DNA of 64,000 nt from Fagopyrum homotropicum (Eukaryota; Streptophyta; Magnoliopsida; Caryophyllales; Polygonaceae): NCBI GenBank assembly GCA_033239125.1, contig BSWB01000001.1, positions 53,847,001-53,911,000 of the forward strand, written 5' to 3'. This document shows, piece by piece, positions 56,451 through 64,000 of this stretch (position 1 is its first letter; each line of letters begins with the position of its first letter). Position numbers and translations under genes: made by a program. The notes below the pieces were generated by a model, which ran no database searches, was not told the DNA's origin, and saw only the letters and a program-made list of their open reading frames with translations.

Positions 56451-57929
56451 TCAATCTTCTGTCGGTGGTGGAGGTGGTGGATATGGGTACATCGGTGCGG
56501 AGGGATTGTAGAAGTGGCCGAACTGGTGGTAGTACATGTCCCTCATCTGGCCATCATAGGATGAATGCCTAGCGTCCGTCTCCTCCCTGTAGGTCCTGAA
56601 CTGTGTGTTCAGGGTGTCATAATCGGTGCGGAGGACACGGTAGTCGGTGTTGAGGCTCTGGAAGCTAGTGACTAGCTCCCTGAAGTGGCGTGGAGCTCGG
56701 CGTCCTCGTCTAGGGCCTGGAGCATGTGCATAAGAGTGTCGAGGTGGCTGCAGGTCATCCTCCGTCTCCTCATCCTGCCTACTAGTCCTGCTCGGTCCTG
56801 CTCCATGAGTGTCAGTGTCCATGGCATCCGTAGCATGCCCGCTATGGGTATCACTCTCAAACTCGAGCATGGTCTCCTGTCCTCCATCCTCATCCTCCTC
56901 TGAGTCACCTGCATCATCATAATAAGTAGGAGGTGAGAACTCCTCAAGCATCGCCTCAAAGGTCTCCTTCCAGTTCCTCTTATTCCGAATGGTGTATTCG
57001 GATTTCCATATGATCTCGGATGGCTTCTTCTTCGGATCCCTGTGCCATGGCATCGGCACATGAAGAGTTCCTCTCCCTCGAGGAATCAGGACCTGTCAAA
57101 CCACCAATCTCTGTGAGCCTAAAGGAAGGGAACTCTCAGCTAGAGTGCATCCCGAGAAGTCATAACCTAGAGTCCTAGCCACATGAGTGACCAAGCCTCC
57201 TGCACAGATGTCACCCTTGGCTTTGTTGGCTATCTTTCCTAGATAATCAGCAAGCATGGTGGAGATGTCGGGAGTGGTGGTGGATGTCATGCAGTAGAGG
57301 ATAAAAAGCTCATCAGCCTTGAGCTTCTGCGGAGTCTCAGTCCGGGCAAACAAACTCTCACTGAGTATCCTATGCACTACCTTGAAGGAAAGGTTGTACA
57401 TACTTGTCTCCTTGGAGTTTCCGGGTCTCCACTTATCCCCTCCGTACTCTCCTACGGAAATAGCCTCCCAAAAATCACTAGCATTGAGACCTCTAGCAAA
57501 TGTGCCTGCATCTGAATAAGAAAAGCCAAACAAGTCGCCAAAAGCATCGATGGACAAAGTGTGGTCTCGGCTCATGAGGCAGAAAGTGACCATCCTTTCC
57601 CTAGGATCGTGCTCAAACGTACTAAGGAATTCTAGAGTGATCTCCCTATAAGCATCTTCCCTGATCTTAGCAAACTGTCTCAACCCTGCTCTATCAAGCA
57701 TCATATCAACATCCTCTCGAACATATAACGAATCTAAGTCATCAAGCACTATGTAGCGATAAGGGGTAAATGGGCGATCTATAATGCGTTCATAGCGTTT
57801 CTTATGCTTGGATAGGGGAGGGGGAAGCTTAGGGATGTTGGTAGGTGGTGGTGGAGGTGGGGCAGGGGCTTTGGAAGAAGATCCCTTCTTCTTCCCCGTG
57901 TTTCTAGTTATCCTCTTTACAAGATCCAT
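56451..57929 (-). pseudogene. ORF-1-like gene of C, one nonsense codon
   Basis: About 492 codons from MDLVKRITRNTGKKKG. It shows a basic start, Pro-rich linker, and the conserved domain (YIVLDDLDSL, MLDRAGLRQF, EDAYREITLEFLSTFEHD, FGDLFGFSYS). The second block has HRILSESLFARTETPQKLKADELFILY and GDICAGGLVTHVARTLG. An acidic linker and a helical end YHQFGHFYNPSAPMYPYPPPPP close it. A TGA at 57096-57098 interrupts the frame; CGA to TGA by deamination would explain it. No membrane segment. Confidence 0.87.
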
Positions 57930-57939
57930 TCTAAGTCCT

Positions 57940-57997
57940 AAAAATCGACCTGTTCTTCACAAAAATCGGCCGATTTTTCTGGGCTGGGTCGATTTTT
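57940..57997 (-). repeat. Arm-palindrome-arm structure before the ORF-1-like gene (C)
   Basis: Perfect 11-base arms AAAAATCGACC (57940-57950) and GGTCGATTTTT (57987-57997) enclose the perfect 18-base palindrome AAAAATCGGCCGATTTTT (57961-57978). In gene direction the gaps are 8 and 10 bases, and the ATG follows after 10 bases, nearly the same layout as in A3. Confidence 0.88.
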
Positions 57998-58702
57998 ATC
58001 TCGATTTCAACGATTCTCACAATTCTGTAAAGTTCTGTTCAATCTATCACCACACACAGTTCTCTACAATGAATTCTAAGCAGATTCCTCTATCAATTCC
58101 AACAACAAAGCACTTCCTAAGCAACTTCAATTTCAAGTGAGAAACTTAGGTTTTGGAAAGAAAAACCTGAATTCCTTATGGAGCAGTCGATTGCCGTGCG
58201 TGTTGTTGTTAGATCCTTGTTCCTTGTCGAAAATGCTTCAGTTTGGAGCCAAGAATCTCTCGAAATGGTTAAGGAATGAGGATTTGAGGGTGTGGCGATT
58301 TTTCTTTCTGACTGAAAAAATCGGACGATTTATTTTGGCAGGTCGATCTCTAGGTCGATTTTTGTTTCTGTTGAGAAAAATCGACTTGCTCTGTTACTGA
58401 ATCGGACGATCTTCTTATGGTAGGTCGATTTCCTTCCTTGTTTTTCTTGAATCTCGAAGATATAACTTAATTGTGCTCCATTCTCCGTGAATCTCTCACA
58501 TTTGAACCTAGTTTCCTGCGATTAATGACACGACAAACCAAGAGTGCATCGAGGAACATATAAAAACGAAAAACGAAGAAACAAAGCAATTAATCTATTC
58601 TAACTAAGTGAGGGAAAGAAGGGAAAACTATACTTTCATTGGGTTGCCTCCCAAGAAGCGCTTTATTTATCGTCTTTAGCTGGACGGTGTATGATGTTGT
58701 GT
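57998..58702 (-). other. Pol-to-ORF-1 spacer of C
   Basis: No gene. C-type words are clustered at about 58285-58430 (AAAATCGGACGATTTA, GGTCGATTTTT and others), the place where A has its first spacer cluster. The CTTGGGAGGCAACCCAA string follows pol (about 58640-58660). Confidence 0.75.
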
Positions 58703-61700
58703 TCAATGGAGGAGGATAGGAGCTATCTCCTCGACCGGAGCTTCCGGTGTGTATTTCTTCAACCGTTGGCCATTAACCTTAAAACTTCCGCTTTGTTCAC
58801 CCCATACTTCAACTGCACCATGGGGGAAAATTCTTTTAATCACAAAAGGTCCTGTCCAACGGGATTTAAGCTTACCTGGGAATAGACGAAGCCTTGAGTT
58901 GAATAGGAGGACTTGGTCTCCTTCCTTTAAGTCTTTCGGGATGATGTGCTTGTCATGCCAGCGCTTTGTCCGTTCCTTGTAAATCTTTGCGTTCTCATAC
59001 GCATTCAGTCGGAGCTCATCTAGCTCATTGATGTCTAAGAGCCGCTTCTCTCCAGCTTCTTTCATGTCGAAGTTGAGCCACTTGATAGCCCAATAAGCCT
59101 TATGCTCTAGCTCTACAGGAAGATGACATGATTTACCATAAACGAGATTATAAGGAGTCGTACCTATTGGTGTCTTGAAGGCCGTCCTGTATGCCCATAG
59201 GGCATCGTCAAGCTTCATTGACCAATCTTTCCTCGTTTTAGAGATGGTCTTCTCTAAAATCCCTTTAATCTCTCTATTGGATATCTCGACTTGTCCGCTG
59301 GTTTGCGGATGGTAAGGTGTAGCTATCTTATGGGTCACCCCAGACTTAGCTAATAGAGTCTCGAATCGACGGGCTGTGAAATGCGTTCCTCCGTCACTAA
59401 TGATGGTTCGGGGAGTTCCGAACCTTGGGAAGATCGTTTTGTTGAGGAACTTCACCACTACCATTGCATCATTAGTAGGGGAAGAGATTGCCTCCACCCA
59501 TCTTGAGACATAGTCTACGGCAAGAAGTATATACTGGTTGCCGCATGAAGATGGGAAAGGTCCCATAAAGTCGATACCCCATACATCAAAGATCTCTACT
59601 TCTTGTATGTTGTTGAGAGGCATCTCATTCCTCCTGGATATATTACCTGTCCTTTGACAAGCATCACAAGAAACAACAAACTTTTGCACATCTTTGAAAA
59701 GTGTAGGCCAATAAAAGCCGGAGCGAAGTACCTTAGCACAAGTCTTGTGGGAACTAGCATGTCCGCCACATGGTAGAGAATGGCAGTGTCGGATGACACT
59801 ATCTATCTCATCTTCGGGAATACATCTCCTGTAGATGCCATCTGGACCTCTTTTGAATAGAAGAGGTTCGTTCCAATAAAAATGCCGGACGTCTCTCAAG
59901 AACTTCTTCTTTTGAGCATATGAAAGTCCGGGTGGGATCTCCTGACAAACAAGGTAATTTACAACGTCAGCAAACCATGGATCATTACCTTGTGATATGT
60001 GTTGAAGACACTCTTCAATCTCGTGCAACTGCTTGTCAGGGAAGGAATCGTCTATCGGAAGTTCATCCGACCCGCCGGTGAGTTGTGGAAGACGACTAAG
60101 GTGATCGGCAACGGAGTTCTCCGATCCTTTCTTATCACGGATCTCTAAATCAAACTCTTGTAAGAGTAAGATCCATCGTAGAAGCCTTGGCTTCGCATCC
60201 TTCTTCGTGAATAAGTATCGGATTGCGGAGTGGTCCGTATAGACTATCACTTTCGCACCTACAAGATAGGAACGAAATTTCTCAAATGCATATACTACGG
60301 CTAAAAGTTCCTTTTCCGTAGTTGCGTAGTTGTATTGAGCCTCATCTAGCGTTTTGCTAGCGTAGTAGATGGCATGAGTGCGACCATCTTTCTTCTGTCC
60401 AAGAACGGCTCCTATAGCGACATCGCTTGCGTCGCACATGACTTCGAAAGGAAGAGTCCAATCGGGTGGTTGAATGATTGGTGCCGAAATCAAAGCTTCT
60501 TTGATCCTGCAAAAAGCATCTAAACAATCTTTCGAGAATTCGAAAGTCGCATCTTTCATCAAAAGATTAGTCAAAGGTTTTGAAATCTTAGAAAAATCTT
60601 TTATGAATCTCCTATAGAAGCCCGCATGTCCTAAGAAGCTTCTAATTCCTTTTACCGATGAAGGGGGAGGTAACTTCTCAATGGTTTCTATCTTTGATCG
60701 ATCTACCTCTATTCCCCTTTGTGATACTAAGTGACCTAACACAATTCCTTCGGTGACCATGAAATGACACTTTTCCCAGTTTAAGACTAAGTTAGTGTCC
60801 TCACATCTCTTAAGAACTAGTGAAAGGTTATAGAGACAGTTATCAAAGGAAGAACCATATACCGAAAAGTCGTCCATGAAGACTTCCATGATATTCTCTA
60901 CATATTCGGAGAAGATTGCCATCATACACCTTTGGAAGGTGGCTGGAGCGTTGCATAAACCGAATGGCATTCTTCTATAAGCGAACGTACCCCATGGGCA
61001 CGTAAAGGTTGTCTTCTCTTGATCATCCGGATGAATTGGGATCTGAAAGAAACCGCTATATCCATCTAAATAACAAAAGTAGGCATGTTGGGCTAACCTT
61101 TCCAACATTTGATCGATGAAAGGAAGGGGGAAGTGGTCCTTCCTTGTGGCCACGTTCAGTTTGCGGTAGTCGATGCACATTCGCCACCCTGTAACTGTCC
61201 GTGTAGGGATGAGTTCGTTGTTCTTGTTGGCAACAACGGTAATGCCTCCTTTCTTGGGTACTACTTGTACCAGACTCACCCATTTGCTGTCAGAAATAGG
61301 GAAGATGATACCTGCATCAAGTAGCTTAAGGATTTCTTTCTTCACGACCTCTTTCATTGCCGGGTTTAACCGTCTTTGAGGTTGGCGTGAAGGTTTGTAA
61401 TCCTCTTCCATTAATATTTTGTGCATACATAGAGAAGGCTTTATTCCTACTAAATCATCAATGGTGTAACCTAGTGCTCTCCTATGTTGCTTCAAAACAT
61501 GCATGAGTTTCTCTAATTCATCATCAGTCAAATTTGCATTGACTATAACTGGGTATGTGGAATTAGTGCCAAGAAATGCGTACCTTAAATGCGTGGGAAG
61601 CTGCTTCAATTCTAATGATGGAGGTACCTTGGTTGGTGATGAATCGTGGCTTTCGGATGTTGTGGGAGAGGTCTCTATAGGTGTGGGTACTTCATCATTA

Positions 61701-62886
61701 GATTCGGAAGCGGCTGCGGTGAAGTCCGGAGAATCCATAGAATTACTCATTGAATCGACCCCCCCTGTAATAAATCGGTCGATGTTCTGCACGATTTTTC
61801 TTTCTGTCGGAAAAAATCGTGCTACCTCTTCATGAATCGGGCGATTTATTGTTGTCAGGTCGATTTTAGTTTTTGTCGAAAAAAATCGGCTTGAATCCTC
61901 AGAAATCGGACGATTTATTTCTGGCAGGTCGATTTTCTTCACAGTTTCCGGAGTCCACTCTAGTTCTTCAATTTTTGCTCCTAGTTCTTCCTCCACATCA
62001 TTTAATGCTTTCACATCCTCATTGCAGTCATGTTCCACCCCTTCCTCCATGATGCTCATGCTAAGAACCTTTTGAAGAGGGTCTTTCATCAAGATCGAAC
62101 TTACTATCTCTCTAGACTCTTCTTCCTCAACAATTTCAAAAACGTCATCTTTCAAGGCTGGCTCCTTGATTAAGGAAGATAGTATGAACTCTATCTTTTC
62201 TTCACCGATATGGAAGGATAGCTGGCCGTTCTTGCAATCTACCATGCATCCAGATGTGGCGAGGAATGGTCTCCCAAGGATGATGGGAACCGGGTAATCT
62301 GCAGGTATGTCAAGAACGACAAAATCTATAGGTATGTAAAACTTACCTAGCTTTACCGGAATGTCTTCTAATATTCCCACCGGCTTAGTGGTAGAACGAT
62401 CAGCCATGTAGAGTGTGATCTTCACCGGTCTAGGCTCTCCCAGACCAACTGCCTTGCATAGAGCGAGAGGTATGATACTCACACTTGCTCCAAGGTCACA
62501 AAGAGCATCATAGGTAGCTTCTCCCAAAGTGATGGGTATGCAAAAGGATCCTGGATCGCGGAGCTTGGGTGGCATATTCTCCGTCATAGTCTTGATGAGT
62601 TCGGATGACTCCATACTCATCTTGACTTCTCCTATATCTTCCAACTTCCTCTTGTTGGAGAGGATCTCCTTGAGGAATTTCCCGTAAGCCGGCATACCTA
62701 AAATCGCATCCATAAAAGGTATGTTAATATGGAGCTTACTCATAAGTTCAACAAACTTACCGAAATGTTTATCTAGGCGTGCACGCGCTCTAGATTGAGG
62801 AAAAGGTAGAGGTGGTTTGTAAGCGGGAGGAGGAACATAGACTTCTTCCTTCTCTTTTGCCTCTCCTTCTTTTGTGGAGGTATCAA
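58703..62886 (-). CDS. pol: Pol of C: protease, RT, RNase H, integrase
   Basis: One open frame; 1346 residues from the ATG at 62743, but homology continues upstream to 62886 (VYVPPPAYKPPLPFPQSRARARL), where a deletion of roughly 65 bases separates it from gag. Counting from 62743: protease DLGASVSIIPL at about 83, a linker with C-type palindromes at about 270-330, RT YLDGYSGFFQIPIHP and FMDDF near 625, RNase H with MCDASDVAIGAVLGQ and VYTDH near 835, integrase HHCC near 990, and D-D-E near 1056, 1114 and 1154, then a GPF-type end. No chromodomain and no internal stop: the best-preserved polymerase in the window. Confidence 0.93.
61750..61935 (-). repeat. C-type palindromes in the protease-RT linker
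   Basis: Several words of the form AAATCG(G/A)(C/A)CGATTTA and GGTCGATTTTA lie in frame and are translated as INRPI, RFF and KIDL repeats. Confidence 0.8.
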
Positions 62887-64000
62887 CTACTTTGGGTTAT
62901 CTTCTGTCTTTCCGGGAAGCTTCCCTTGATCTCTTGGAACTTCTCCGGCCTTGTTGAATACTTTATTTTCTAAAGCTTTGTGAGCTTTGTCAACCGAAGT
63001 TATGTAACTCTCCAATCCTTGTAGCTTGCCTAGGATCGTTTCTAGCATGGGATCCGGTTTGTGTGATCCGCTTGATTGTCCCTGGCTTGTAGAGGGAGTA
63101 GAAGAAGATGGAGGTGTTAGATCCTTTTCAGCATAAGAATAAGGATTACCTGAACCTTGCTGATTTGATCTCCAATTGTTGTTATTTGAGTTCCTATTGT
63201 TGTTGTTGTTGTTCCAATTGGAGTTTCGGTTGTTATTGTTGTTGTTGCTCCAATTGGAATTCCGGTTATCATTCCTTTGATTGTTGTCTCGCCCCATGTA
63301 GTTGGCTTCTTGCTCTTTAGTCTTTTGAAGACTCGTTTTGAGCACTTCCCTCAATTCTTTGATGTCATCCTTGAGGGAGAATATTTGTGTTTGAGCCGCT
63401 TGATTCAACTTGGCTCCTGTATCGCCTTGATTCCGGCTATTTGATTCCACCTTCCGGTGGGAATACTTCTCAATCACTTGGGCTTGCTTCTCAATGAAGT
63501 CCCAAGCATCATCCTCTCTCATATCCATGAATGTGCCGCAAGATAGAGATTGGAGGTTGAATTGTGTCTCCACATCCAACCCTTTGTAGTAGATCTCCAA
63601 TAATTCCAGCTTGGAAATGCCATGGTGTGGGCAATCCAACAAGAGATCTTGAAACCTTTCCCAAGATTGAAACAAGCTTTCGTTAGGTTTCATAGAAAAA
63701 GCATTTATTTTACCTCTCAATTCCGCCGTTTTGGATGGCGGAAAGAACTTGGTGAGGAATTCCGAAGACAATTCCTCCCATGTAGCTAACTTCGCAGCCG
63801 GAAGTGTTTGGTACCAAGCTAGAGCCTTGTCCTTCAAAGAGAAGAAGAACGGCTTGATCTTGTAGTTGCTTGTAGTAGCCTTCTTCGGCTTCATAGTCTC
63901 CATGAGAATCTCAAAATTCTGCAAGTGTTGATGTGGAGATTCAGTACTTGCTCCGCCATATTGACTTTGGCGAACCATAGTGATGACTTGTGGTGAGAAG
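62887..64000 (-). CDS. gag: Gag of C, partial (start outside window)
   Basis: The frame is open from the window edge. Capsid-type domain (WYQTLPAAKLATWEELSSEFL, SKTAELRGKINAF, CPHHGISKLELLEIYYKG), then a helical stretch and an Asn/Arg/Ser-rich tail, no CCHC knuckle. After the GKTEDNPK motif it meets TAG at 62887-62889 because of the deletion that removed the MAITTRSG segment and shifted the frame relative to pol. Confidence 0.88.
   Translation of the reverse strand, partial: FSPQVITMVRQSQYGGASTESPHQHLQNFEILMETMKPKKATTSNYKIKPFFFSLKDKALAWYQTLPAAKLATWEELSSEFLTKFFPPSKTAELRGKINAFSMKPNESLFQSWERFQDLLLDCPHHGISKLELLEIYYKGLDVETQFNLQSLSCGTFMDMREDDAWDFIEKQAQVIEKYSHRKVESNSRNQGDTGAKLNQAAQTQIFSLKDDIKELREVLKTSLQKTKEQEANYMGRDNNQRNDNRNSNWSNNNNNNRNSNWNNNNNNRNSNNNNWRSNQQGSGNPYSYAEKDLTPPSSSTPSTSQGQSSGSHKPDPMLETILGKLQGLESYITSVDKAHKALENKVFNKAGEVPRDQGKLPGKTEDNPK

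Larger units (their letters stand above)
29632..64000 (+). mobile_element. Athila-type retrotransposon A3, split by A4 and C, right end outside
   Basis: A3 occupies 29632-33652, 46884-53491 and, beyond the window, its 3' end. It inserted into the lineage-B ORF-1-like gene; GCAGT (29627-29631) should be duplicated on the far side. A4 lies inside its protease gene and C inside its 3' UTR. Pol is damaged by one TAA, one frameshift and one TAG, while the ORF-1-like gene is intact. Confidence 0.9.
53492..64000 (-). mobile_element. Athila-type retrotransposon C, 5' end outside the window
   Basis: 3' LTR at 53492-55128, then 3' UTR, ORF-1-like gene, spacer, pol and gag on the minus strand; the window ends inside gag. 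GATGA (53487-53491) is the likely target duplication, to be found again beyond the window. C is a separate lineage: LTR and spacers are unlike A and B, and its palindromic word is AAATCGGCCGATTT. Confidence 0.93.

Noticed and set aside
58703..62886. Endogenous pararetrovirus (caulimovirid) origin of the RT
   Set aside because: LTRs, tRNA-Asp primer site, and an integrase with HHCC and D-D-E are present, and no movement protein is seen; Ty3/gypsy fits.

Overview
The window is retrotransposon-dense plant DNA, most likely heterochromatin of a eudicot (the species cannot be told from the sequence). I see no intact host gene. Nearly everything is nested LTR retrotransposons of the Athila-type branch of Ty3/gypsy. 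The basis is: order gag-protease-RT-RNase H-integrase without chromodomain, a primer-binding site complementary to the 3' end of plant tRNA-Asp, long LTRs (about 1.6-1.8 kb), and a third ORF after pol that resembles the ATHILA ORF-1 type of protein.

Four related lineages can be separated and are called A, B, C and D here. Left part (1-11256): a lineage-D element (3' tail plus LTR, + strand) carries a lineage-B LTR (B0, 1-381 and 8775-9094), into which A1 (382-8774, target duplication CCTTC) inserted. A1 has both LTRs but has lost the end of gag and all of pol. Middle (11257-16822): a PIF/Harbinger-like non-autonomous DNA element with fragments of two host genes (LSM3-like and Sec14/CRAL-TRIO-like), a doubtful MITE, and a decayed pair of LTR-like repeats. 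Then 16823-29631, minus strand, is a lineage-B array: three LTRs separated by two internal segments that share an LTR, so it looks like a product of unequal recombination. A3 (+ strand, from 29632) sits in the B array's ORF-1-like gene. A3 itself is split by A4 (33653-46878, minus strand, complete, target duplication GCGAC) inside its protease gene, and by C (minus strand, 53492 to beyond the window) in its 3' UTR.

The encoded parts would work together as a retrotransposon cycle: gag (capsid-type domain, Asn-rich tail, no CCHC knuckle), aspartic protease, reverse transcriptase with RNase H, and integrase, plus the unexplained ORF-1-like protein. Most copies are broken by stops, frameshifts or deletions. 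The ORF-1-like gene of A3 (51406-52971) is the one full-length undamaged gene, and the pol of C is nearly complete.

The most striking signal is not a gene. Each lineage carries many copies of its own short palindromic word: A has CCACGGCCGTGG, B has CACCTCGGTCGAGGTG, C has AAATCGGCCGATTT, and D has the quasi-palindrome CCGCCCCTGCGG. In A, B and C the words share a CGG(C/T)CG core with lineage-specific flanks and sit at the same positions: upstream of the TATA box in U3, in the 5' leader, between protease and RT, and in the pol-to-ORF-1 spacer. Just before the ORF-1-like start, A and C keep the same arm-palindrome-arm geometry although the sequence of the word differs. This looks like a self-recognition code, possibly for RNA dimerisation/packaging or for a DNA-binding factor. 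A second unexplained signal is a block of about 200 bases in the 3' UTR that is strongly conserved among A, B and C although it is non-coding.
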